Below, one piece after another: positions 15,998 to 22,668 of a stretch of 64,000 bases of DNA. This DNA is from JAIBJN01 sp963699495. GTDB taxonomy: Bacteria > Actinomycetota > Thermoleophilia > Gaiellales > Gaiellaceae. The translations under genes and the position numbers were made by a program. Under the pieces are notes generated by a model that saw nothing but the letters and a program-made list of their open reading frames with translations, searched no databases and was not told the origin of the DNA. The stretch is taken from assembly GCA_963699495.1 (NCBI GenBank), contig CAVOUB010000008.1, positions 62,001 to 126,000 on the forward strand, written 5' to 3'. Positions within the stretch are counted from its first letter, which is position 1, and the number at the start of each line of letters is the position of its first letter.

Positions 15998-16180
15998 ATG
16001 AAGATCAGGTTCGCTCCACCCGAAGTGGTGGACTACGGCTCGATCAGCGCGCACACTTTTTCCCGTGCGCAGCTTCCGTCGAACGTCTGCTCGCCCAGCA
16101 TCAACGCGAACCAGAACAAGCAGGGTGACTGGCGGATCTGCCACCTCGACAAGTTCTGCGAATACTCCTGCCCGTCCTAG
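15998..16180 (+). CDS. RiPP precursor peptide with lasso-type leader (60 residues)
   Basis: ATG at 15998 with AGGAAGG seven bases upstream. Residues 5-20 fit the lasso leader pattern YxxPxLxxxGxxxxxT position by position, with Phe for Tyr: F5, P8, V10, G14, T20. By the Thr(-2) rule the core would begin at Ser22, giving 39 residues, but positions 7-9 of that core are Ser-Asn-Val, with no Asp/Glu for a macrolactam. The core has four Cys (31, 48, 54, 58) and ends in Ser60. A second reading, core GDWRICHLDKFCEYSCPS from Gly43, would place Asp at position 9. A 6-bp hairpin (15949-15968) precedes the ribosome site. It heads a cluster with B1, B2, cyclase, kinase and exporter genes. Confidence 0.8.
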   Translation: MKIRFAPPEVVDYGSISAHTFSRAQLPSNVCSPSINANQNKQGDWRICHLDKFCEYSCPS

Positions 16181-17168
16181 GCCGCTGAGCGGCCCACCTG
16201 CGTTTTCGGAGACCGCGAGCCCGGTCGTCGAAGCGTGTGCCGTGTCGAGGCGCTTCGGCGAGCGTGTCGCGCTCGACGGTGTTTCCCTGCACGTCGAAGA
16301 GGGCCGGGTCGAAGCGCTCCTCGGCCCGAACGGCGCAGGGAAGACGACGCTCGTGCGTGTCCTCACCGGGCTCGTGAAGCCTGACTCCGGCGAGGCCCGC
16401 CTGCTCGGGGTGGACACCTGGGATTGCCCACGCGAGCTGCGGGCGCGGATGGGCCTCGTCCCCTCGGGCGACCGCTCGCTCTACCTGCGCATCTCGGGCC
16501 TCGAGAACCTCGTCTTCTTCGGGCGCCTGCACGGCATGACGAAGAGACAGGCGACCGAACGTGCCCTGGAGGCCCTCGAGCTCGTGGGGCTCGCGGACGC
16601 CGCACGCCTCCGCGCGGCCTTCTACTCCCACGGGATGCAGAAGCGCCTCTCGATCGCCCGTGCGCTCCTGACGGAGCCGAGCGTGCTCCTGATCGACGAG
16701 GCGACGCACGACCTCGATCCGGAGGCGGCCGCCCGCATGCGCGAGCTCGTGCGCGGCCTCGCCGACGAGGGAGCGGCGGTCGTCTGGGCGACGCAGCGGA
16801 TCGAGGAGATCCGCGGCTTCGCGGACGCCGTCACGCTCCTCCGCGAGGGGCAGGCCGCCTTCCAGGGAACGGTCTCGCAGCTGATCGCGCTCGCGGCGCC
16901 GCGCCGCTACGTGCTCCGGCTCAGGAACGGGCGCGTGTCCGGAGCGGAGCTCGAGCCGCTCCTGCGTGACGCGGTCGCGGGCGGAGCGACGATCGCCGCC
17001 CTCGACGACGGCGACCCCGAGGACTTCCTTCTCCATCTCTCGGAGACCGCGGTGCTCGGCGACGTGCTCGCCGCCCTCACCGCCGGCGGGGTCGACATCC
17101 TCGGCTGCCGGGAGGAGCGGTCGGAGATCGAGAACGCCTACCTCAACCTTGCGAGGTCGGAGCGATGA
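16125..17168 (+). CDS. ABC transporter ATP-binding protein of the RiPP cluster
   Basis: Nucleotide-binding subunit of an ABC-2 (DrrA-like) exporter. Walker A is GPNGAGKTT; the signature loop is the variant YSHGMQKRL instead of LSGGQ, common in DrrA-type ATPases; Walker B reads VLLIDEATHDLDPEA. The start is uncertain. The first strand PVVEACAVSRRFG must be translated but only the ATG at 16065, the GTG at 16125 or a CTG at 16185 precede it, the first two lying inside the precursor gene; the GTG at 16242 is too late. The stop overlaps the permease ATG (ATGA). Probably exports the mature peptide and gives immunity. Confidence 0.85.
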   Translation: MTGGSATSTSSANTPARPRPLSGPPAFSETASPVVEACAVSRRFGERVALDGVSLHVEEGRVEALLGPNGAGKTTLVRVLTGLVKPDSGEARLLGVDTWDCPRELRARMGLVPSGDRSLYLRISGLENLVFFGRLHGMTKRQATERALEALELVGLADAARLRAAFYSHGMQKRLSIARALLTEPSVLLIDEATHDLDPEAAARMRELVRGLADEGAAVVWATQRIEEIRGFADAVTLLREGQAAFQGTVSQLIALAAPRRYVLRLRNGRVSGAELEPLLRDAVAGGATIAALDDGDPEDFLLHLSETAVLGDVLAALTAGGVDILGCREERSEIENAYLNLARSER

Positions 17169-17989
17169 GCACGCTCGCCGGCGAGCTCCGCAAGCTGCCC
17201 GCGTTCGTCCGCCGCGACTTCCTGGTCGCCTGGAGCTACCGCCTCCCCTTCGTCGGCGACTGGATCGGGCTGGCGCTCCAGGCCTTCATGTTCTACTTCG
17301 TCGGCCTGATGGTGGACCCGTCGGTGCTGCCGAGCTACGGCGGCCAGCCGACGACCTACATGGAGTTCGTTGCGGTCGGAATTGCGATCTCGGCGTTCAT
17401 GACGCTCGCCCTCGGGCGGGTCGCAGTCGGGATGCAGCAGGAGCAGTTCGCCGGCACCCTCGAGTCGCTGCTGATGACGCCGACGAGCCCGGCGACCGTC
17501 CAGCTCGGCTCCGTGGTCTACGACCTGATCTACATCCCGCTCCGCACCGCCGTCTTCCTGGTCATCATCGCGGTCGCATTCGGGCTCGACTTCTTCGCGA
17601 ACGGACTCCTCCCCGCCCTCGTCGTGCTGGTCGTGTTCATCCCGTTGGTATGGGGCCTGGGCGTCGCGAGCGCCGGAGCGACGCTGACCTTCCGCCGTGG
17701 TTCCGGAATCGTCGGCCTCGCCTCGACCATCCTGATCATCTTCTCGGGCGCCTACTACCCCCTCGACATCCTGCCCGACTGGGTCGCCTCACTCGCGGAG
17801 CTGAACCCGATCACGATCGCGGTGAACGGGATGCGCGAGCCCCTCCTCGGCGGCACCGGCTGGGAGGGGGTCGGCCGGGCGGTGGCCATCCTCCTCCCGC
17901 TCTCCGCCGCCTCTCTCGTCCTCGGAACCGTCGCGTTCCGGGCCGCCCTGCGGCGCGAGCGACGCCAGGGGACTCTGGGCCTGTACTAG
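17165..17989 (+). CDS. ABC-2 type transporter permease of the RiPP cluster
   Basis: 274 residues with about six transmembrane helices and the ABC-2 pattern, including LESLLMTPTSPATVQLG before the third helix and FSGAYYPLDILPDWVASLAELNPIT, shown here in two overlapping parts FSGAYYPLDILP and ASLAELNPIT, near the end. Partner of the preceding ATPase (four-base overlap). Classical lasso clusters use a single fused exporter (the D protein), so a split DrrAB-like pair is a variation. The next gene starts on the base after its stop. Confidence 0.88.
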   Translation: MSTLAGELRKLPAFVRRDFLVAWSYRLPFVGDWIGLALQAFMFYFVGLMVDPSVLPSYGGQPTTYMEFVAVGIAISAFMTLALGRVAVGMQQEQFAGTLESLLMTPTSPATVQLGSVVYDLIYIPLRTAVFLVIIAVAFGLDFFANGLLPALVVLVVFIPLVWGLGVASAGATLTFRRGSGIVGLASTILIIFSGAYYPLDILPDWVASLAELNPITIAVNGMREPLLGGTGWEGVGRAVAILLPLSAASLVLGTVAFRAALRRERRQGTLGLY

Positions 17990-18259
17990 GTGGAGGGCGC
18001 CATTCGCAAGAACCCGCAGGTTGTGTACCGGGAGCTCGCCGGCGAAGGCGGCGGCGTCCTGCTCCACCTCGAGTCCGGCGCCTACCATGGGCTGAACGAG
18101 ACGGGGATCCTCATCTGGAGCCTGATCGACGGCGAGCGCACCTTCGGCGCCCTGGTCGCCGAGCTCCGCGAGCAGCTCGAGGACGCGCCCGACGACCTCG
18201 ACCACGAGACCGAGCGGTTCCTCGCCGACCTGCGCGAGCGCGACCTGATCGCGCGCTGA
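17990..18259 (+). CDS. PqqD-family leader-recognition protein (lasso B1 type)
   Basis: 89 residues, GTG start at 17990 immediately after the permease stop. It has the PqqD/RRE layout of a beta-rich N-terminal half (VVYRELAGEGGGVLLHLESG), the family landmark YHGLNETGILIWSLIDG, and a helical C terminus (LRERDLI). In lasso peptide systems such proteins bind the leader and present it to the B2 protease. The Phe5/Pro8/Gly14 leader face of the precursor 1.8 kb upstream is the expected ligand. Confidence 0.9.
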   Translation: MEGAIRKNPQVVYRELAGEGGGVLLHLESGAYHGLNETGILIWSLIDGERTFGALVAELREQLEDAPDDLDHETERFLADLRERDLIAR

Positions 18260-18267
18260 TCCCCGCC

Positions 18268-20052
18268 GTGGGCTCGATCGCCGTCGTCCATTCCGCCGGG
18301 CCCGCCGAGGGCACCGCCGTCGAGCGCGCGCTCAGGGCCGCGCCCCACAGGGGCGACGAGCTCGAGGTCGTCGGCAGCGGCAGAGCGGTCCTCGGCGTCT
18401 CGAACGCGCCGGGCCTGCTCGATGCCTGGGCGGTCGCGGAGAACGGGAAGGCGGCGGTCCTCACGGGGACGCTCGACAATCGCGCCGAGGTGGAGGCCGC
18501 GCTCGACCTACCCGGGACCGACAGCCCGGCGGCGACGGTCCTGGCGGCGTTCGAGGCGTGGGGGGTCGAGGCTCCCGCGCGGCTACGCGGCGTCTTCGCG
18601 GGAGCCTGGACGGACGGGACGGAGCTCGTCGTCTTCCGGGACCACCTCGGTCTCGCGCCGCTCTTCCATCGCGAAAGCCCGGAGACCTTCGTCGCGGCGA
18701 CGGAAGGCAAACAGGTCGTCGCCGGCGCGGGCATCGCCCGCGAGCCGGACGTCGATTCCGTCGAGGCGATGTTCTTCGGCCGCTTCGACGCCCGCCGGAC
18801 GATGCTCCGGGGCGTCGACCGCTTCCCGCGCGCGTCCACGGCCACGGTCGTGCCCGGTCGGCCGGCCGCATTCAGGCGCTACTGGGATCCCGAGGCGCTG
18901 CTCGAGACGGCGCGCATCGGCCTTCCCGAGGCGCGCGAGCGGCTCGCCGGCCTGGTCGAGGGCGCGGTCGCGCGCAGCCTGACCGGGAGCGATGCGATCT
19001 CGCTGAGCGGTGGCATCGACTCACCGACGATCGCCGCCTTCGCCGCCCCGCGGACCAGGGAGCTTACGGGCGAGCCGCTCCTCGCGATCTCCTCGGTCTA
19101 CCCCGAGGACCCGGGCGTGGACGAGTCGCGCTGGATCGAGCTCGTGACCGAGCATTTGGGCCTGCGCCTGCACCCCTACACCCCTGCCTCGCGGCCGCTC
19201 GACGACGCCGAGCGCTGGGTCGATGTGCTCGACGGCCCGGTGGACACGATGTCCATCCCGGAGCTGGCCGAGAACTACCTGCTCGCGCGGGAGCTGGGCG
19301 CCCGCAACGTCCTCACCGGCGAGATGGCGGAGTGGGTCTTCACGTTCGGGCAGCACCTGATCGGCCACCTCGTCCTGCACGGCCGGGTGCGGGCATCGCT
19401 TGCCTGGGCGCGGGACCAGCGGGCCCGCGGGGCGTCGTGGCCTCGCCTCGTCAAGCGCGCCGGGCCGTCCCTCGCGTCACCGCGCATCGCGCTCGGCTAT
19501 CGGCGACTGCGCGGCCGCCGGGACTTTCGCCAGCTCCCGTCCTGGGTCGACCCCGAGGTCGCGGGCTCGCCGGGCCCGCGACCCGACCTCGCGCGCCCCG
19601 CCCGACGCCGCTGGCTCGAGCACCAGCTCGACCCGCTCGTGGGCGTCGGCGCGTACTCCTTCGACGCGGATGCCGTCTGCGCCGCGGTGTGCGGCGTTCA
19701 CGTGCGGCGGCCGCTGGTGGACGTCGACCTCTGGGAGTTCGTGCTCTCGCTGCCGGCGGAGATCAAGTTCCCGGACGCCGTTCCAAAGAGCCTCTTGCGA
19801 GAGAGCGTCCGCGGACGGCTCCCCGACGCCCTGCTCGACCGCTCCGACAAGACCTTCTTCAACGACTTCGCGCTGCGAACGGCCGACTACGAGGGCATCC
19901 GGCGGCTGGCGCTCGACTCGGAGCTGCGGATCGCAGGCGTCGACTATCCGGGGCTCGAGTCGAGGGTCGAGGCCCGGGACCTGGATGTCGTGGAGCTCCT
20001 GTGGGCCTACGACCTCGCCCGCGCGCACGCGTTCCTGGGGCTGTGGTCGTGA
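18268..20052 (+). CDS. Asparagine-synthetase-like macrolactam synthetase (lasso cyclase, C protein)
   Basis: In lasso pathways this protein adenylates an Asp/Glu side chain and closes the macrolactam. 594 residues: an N-terminal Ntn-glutaminase-like domain (~1-200) that begins with Gly-Ser rather than the catalytic Cys2, so no glutamine hydrolysis is expected, then the synthetase domain with the pyrophosphate loop SLSGGIDS (residues ~245-252) and a later TGEMAEWVF block. GTG at 18268. The authentic AsnB of this window (47989-50007) retains Cys2, which makes the contrast clear. Coupled to the kinase gene by a GTGA overlap. Confidence 0.88.
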   Translation: MGSIAVVHSAGPAEGTAVERALRAAPHRGDELEVVGSGRAVLGVSNAPGLLDAWAVAENGKAAVLTGTLDNRAEVEAALDLPGTDSPAATVLAAFEAWGVEAPARLRGVFAGAWTDGTELVVFRDHLGLAPLFHRESPETFVAATEGKQVVAGAGIAREPDVDSVEAMFFGRFDARRTMLRGVDRFPRASTATVVPGRPAAFRRYWDPEALLETARIGLPEARERLAGLVEGAVARSLTGSDAISLSGGIDSPTIAAFAAPRTRELTGEPLLAISSVYPEDPGVDESRWIELVTEHLGLRLHPYTPASRPLDDAERWVDVLDGPVDTMSIPELAENYLLARELGARNVLTGEMAEWVFTFGQHLIGHLVLHGRVRASLAWARDQRARGASWPRLVKRAGPSLASPRIALGYRRLRGRRDFRQLPSWVDPEVAGSPGPRPDLARPARRRWLEHQLDPLVGVGAYSFDADAVCAAVCGVHVRRPLVDVDLWEFVLSLPAEIKFPDAVPKSLLRESVRGRLPDALLDRSDKTFFNDFALRTADYEGIRRLALDSELRIAGVDYPGLESRVEARDLDVVELLWAYDLARAHAFLGLWS

Positions 20053-20936
20053 CGCCGCGCGGCGCCTGCTACGGCTTCGAGGTGCGCTCGACGCTCCCGT
20101 TCGCGTACCTGCGCGACGGCGGCGGCGACCCGCTGCACGTGAAAGCTCCCGCGCGGGAGGGCGAAGGCCCGGACGACGTGTTGCTGGTCGAGTGGCGCCC
20201 GACGCCCGAGCTGCCGCTCGAGGCCCGCCTCTACTCGGACGGGCGAGCCTTTCGTCTCTGGATCGGCGGCGGCTGGTTCTCGGTCGAGCCGGAGGAAGGC
20301 CGGGTCGAGGTTCCCGCCGGCGGCGGCCTCCGCACCGAGGAGCGCCTCTGGGGCATCCCCGCCCTTCTCTGCTTCCGTGCCCGCGGCGACCTGCCTCTCC
20401 ATGCGGCAGCCGTCGAGGCGGACGGAGGCGCGGTGCTGCTCGCCGCGCCACGGACCTTCGGGAAGACGACGATGGCGGCCGCCTTCCACCGGGCGGGGCA
20501 CCGCGTGCTCAGCGAGGACACGTCGTGCGTATCGCTTGCAGCCGGTCCGGCGGTCGTGCCGGGGCCGGCGATGCTTCGCGTCCGGCACGACGTCGCCGAG
20601 CGCCTCGAGCTCTCGCGCGCTCGGCGCGTCGCCGAGGACGCCGACCGCGTCCACTACGCCCTCGACGAACCGGGCGACTGCACGCCGGTCCCCCTGCGCG
20701 CCGTCGTGTTCCTGGACGAATCGGACGCCGGCCCCGAGCTCCAACGGGTCGAGCAGCCCGAAGCGATCCGCGACCTCTGGGCGCTCAGCTTCCGGCTCCC
20801 GATCGAGGACGACGTCGCCCGCTCCTTCGCCGGCGTGGCCGACCTCGCGGCCTCCGTCCCCGCGTTCAGGCTCCGGCGTCCGTTTGCCCTCGAGGCGGTC
20901 GGCGACCACGTCGCCCTGGTGCTCGCCGGTGTCTGA
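20049..20936 (+). CDS. HPr-kinase-like protein of the RiPP cluster
   Basis: 295 residues. The C-terminal two thirds have the HPr kinase/phosphorylase core: LPLHAAAVEADGGAVLL, a P-loop APRTFGKTT (residues ~133-141) and HRVLSEDTSCVSL with the acidic pair. In paeninodin-type lasso clusters a homologous kinase phosphorylates the C-terminal serine of the precursor, and this precursor does end in Ser. The N-terminal ~90 residues (CYGFEVRSTLPF onward) are a beta-rich domain typical of this subfamily. GTG start at 20049, overlapping the cyclase stop. Confidence 0.85.
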   Translation: MTPRGACYGFEVRSTLPFAYLRDGGGDPLHVKAPAREGEGPDDVLLVEWRPTPELPLEARLYSDGRAFRLWIGGGWFSVEPEEGRVEVPAGGGLRTEERLWGIPALLCFRARGDLPLHAAAVEADGGAVLLAAPRTFGKTTMAAAFHRAGHRVLSEDTSCVSLAAGPAVVPGPAMLRVRHDVAERLELSRARRVAEDADRVHYALDEPGDCTPVPLRAVVFLDESDAGPELQRVEQPEAIRDLWALSFRLPIEDDVARSFAGVADLAASVPAFRLRRPFALEAVGDHVALVLAGV

Positions 20937-21330
20937 GGCGCCGCTCTCCTTCGCGGCCAAGGCCAGGCTCGCACTGCGGATTTGGCTGCTCTTCCCGCGG
21001 GTCCTCGTCGGGCTCCGGCGCCAGAAGCTCCCGGTGTACGTCGCGCACCTCGGCGAGCGGGGCCCGCGGCGCGCGCCGCTCTCGCCGGCGCGCCTGTCGC
21101 GTGCAGTGGACCGGAGCCTGCGCCTCGGCTCCCGACAGCCGCGCTGCCTCGTCAGCGCGCTCGTCCTCTACGGCCTCCTGCGCGAGCAGGGAGATGCGGC
21201 CGAGCTCGTCATCGGCCTGCCGCAGAGCGCGGCGGACAAGGACGCCCACGCCTGGGTCGAGCTCGACGGCGTCGACGTCGGCCCGCCTCCCGGCCGCGGG
21301 AGCCACGAGGAGCTGGCCCGCTTCTCGTAG
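20929..21330 (+). CDS. Lasso peptide B2-type leader peptidase (transglutaminase-like)
   Basis: 133 residues, GTG start overlapping the kinase gene by eight bases. Cysteine-protease fold of the lasso B2 family: PRCLVSALVLYGLLR holds the catalytic Cys (about residue 73), DAHAWVELDG the His (about residue 107) and a following Asp. With the PqqD-like B1 protein it removes the leader before ring closure. Length is normal for a stand-alone B2. Last plus-strand gene of the cluster. Confidence 0.9.
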   Translation: MSEAPLSFAAKARLALRIWLLFPRVLVGLRRQKLPVYVAHLGERGPRRAPLSPARLSRAVDRSLRLGSRQPRCLVSALVLYGLLREQGDAAELVIGLPQSAADKDAHAWVELDGVDVGPPPGRGSHEELARFS

Positions 21331-21369
21331 GAGGGCACGACGACACGCGCGCTGTGCCGCCGGTCCCTT

Positions 21370-22404
21370 CTAGGAAATCTCGCGGTCATGCGCCGACTTG
21401 CGCACGAACGCGTTGCGGACGGCCCGGCGCGAGCGGCGGACTTTCGCGCCCCAGGTCTCGCCGGGCTGCGGGGAGAGGTCTTCGCGGACCTCGTCGAGCG
21501 AAGCACGGATCGCGATCGACGGGGGGAAGGCGTCGAACCAGCCGCGCCAACGCGCGACGTGCTGCTCGAGCACCGTGCGCTCCCGCACCTCCGTCAGGTT
21601 CTTCGCCCAGCTACGGAGCGCGCGGGGCGGAGGCGCCGCGAGGAAGAGGCCGTCGGCCAGCGCGAGGGTCGTCCGCCAGAGCTTCTCGATGCCCCACGCC
21701 CGCGCGAGGTCGTCGACCTCGGCCCGGTCCGCCTCGGCGGCCATGAGCGCCACGTCCAGCAGGTCGCGGACGCGTTCTAGCGGGCCGTGGGTCCAGGCGT
21801 GCGCGGCGAGGACGAGAACGTGCCGCTCGGGCGCGGGCGCGAGGATGCCCTGGACGCCCGAAGCGGAGGGCACTGCATCCCTGAGCAGTTCCTCGGCGGA
21901 GGGCGCCTCGAGCCACGCCGGCCAGTTGGGGCGGCCGTGAACCTCGAGCTCCACCGGCAGGCCCGGCCAGGCGAGCGGGCGTAGGTGCGGAGCCCGCGCG
22001 TACACCGCCGGGTCGCCCGACTCGACGAAGCCGGCGCCGACGAGCGCGCGCTGGGCCGACCCCGCGTCGGGCGTGACGAGATCGAGATCGCGCGCGATCC
22101 GACTGGCCGGGTCGGGATACCGGGCGGCGAGCTCGGGGCCCTTGACGAGGAGGAGCGGCCCGTCGACTGCCTCGCGCGCGCGCGCAAGATGCGCCGTTCC
22201 CGCCAGGGCGAAGGCCGCCCCCAGGCGCTCGGCGTCGAGGAGGTCCTCCGGCACGTCGCGCCTGAGCGCGCGGAGCCGGCGCGCCGCCAGCGGCTCCAGG
22301 CGGTGGAAGAGAAGCGCCGGGCTCTCGGCACGGTCGAGGAGGCGGTCGAGGCCGGCCCAGACCGCTGTCGACGGATCGTGCGGAAGGCGTGGCTCGAGCC
22401 TCAT
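21370..22404 (-). CDS. Nucleotidyltransferase-family protein, convergent with the RiPP cluster
   Basis: 344 residues from ATG 22404. The region KGPELAARYPD followed by RIARDLDLVT is the GS...DxD-like metal-binding core of the uncharacterised nucleotidyltransferase family (NTP_transf_5) that commonly accompanies HPr-kinase-type lasso clusters. Its substrate is unknown; modifying the phosphorylated peptide or an immunity role are both conceivable. It is transcribed toward the cluster, with 39 bases between the two stop codons, so it has its own promoter, next to a striking palindrome at 22418-22433. Confidence 0.78.
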   Translation of the reverse strand: MRLEPRLPHDPSTAVWAGLDRLLDRAESPALLFHRLEPLAARRLRALRRDVPEDLLDAERLGAAFALAGTAHLARAREAVDGPLLLVKGPELAARYPDPASRIARDLDLVTPDAGSAQRALVGAGFVESGDPAVYARAPHLRPLAWPGLPVELEVHGRPNWPAWLEAPSAEELLRDAVPSASGVQGILAPAPERHVLVLAAHAWTHGPLERVRDLLDVALMAAEADRAEVDDLARAWGIEKLWRTTLALADGLFLAAPPPRALRSWAKNLTEVRERTVLEQHVARWRGWFDAFPPSIAIRASLDEVREDLSPQPGETWGAKVRRSRRAVRNAFVRKSAHDREIS

Positions 22405-22416
22405 CGCACCAGTTAA

Positions 22417-22457
22417 ACACTCCTGCAGGAGTGCCGTAGAAGTGTCTGAATGCACTC
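22417..22457. promoter_or_regulatory. Cluster of palindromic half-sites (candidate operator)
   Basis: A perfect 16-base palindrome CACTCCTGCAGGAGTG (22418-22433) is followed by AAGTGT and CACTCCT (to 22457), giving four related half-sites within 41 bases just upstream of the nucleotidyltransferase start and ~200 bases before the sugar-transferase gene. The same geometry, ACACTCCT-2-[AT]G[GA]AGTG, recurs at 36010-36027 in front of the ribbon-helix-helix gene. This looks like a repressor binding array. The binding protein is inferred, not shown. Confidence 0.45.
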
Positions 22458-22555
22458 CTAGCCAAAAGTCTAGGGCCACGACTGAAAACGCCAGGCCACG
22501 CCGTCCATTCGTTCATTGCTGGCAGGTGGTCGCGCTAGTAGCTTCGGAAAGAGTC

Positions 22556-22604
22556 CGACGCTCGTCCGGGAGAAGCGAGCGTCGAGTGACTGACCGGAAG
22601 TCAG
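22556..22604 (+). other. Tandem hairpins in the leader of the polysaccharide locus
   Basis: CGACGCTCG (22556-22564) pairs with CGAGCGTCG (22576-22584), followed by CTGAC-CGGAA-GTCAG (22590-22604). Both lie 65-110 bases before the sugar-transferase ATG. No U-run follows, so they are not classical terminators. I could not match the segment to a known riboswitch. The rest of the 264-base gap (22405-22668) holds only the half-site cluster described separately. Confidence 0.4.
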
Positions 22605-22668
22605 TAGGGGAGTGGTGAATGCGGCAAGAACGGGCGTGGCACCGAGCCCAGGGGGGTGCACCACGCGG

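Noticed and set aside
15998..16180. Lanthipeptide or thiopeptide precursor because of the cysteines
   Set aside because: No lanthionine synthetase, YcaO or dehydratase gene is near, whereas the leader and neighbours are of lasso type.
16966..18267. Apparent N-terminal extension of the asparagine-synthetase-like cyclase
   Set aside because: The extension is an arginine/proline-rich shadow of the ATPase, permease and PqqD genes. The true start is the GTG at 18268.
22405..22668. Cyclic di-GMP riboswitch before the polysaccharide locus
   Set aside because: The hairpins lack the conserved GCAAACC and CGCAAAGCC segments of the GEMM aptamer.
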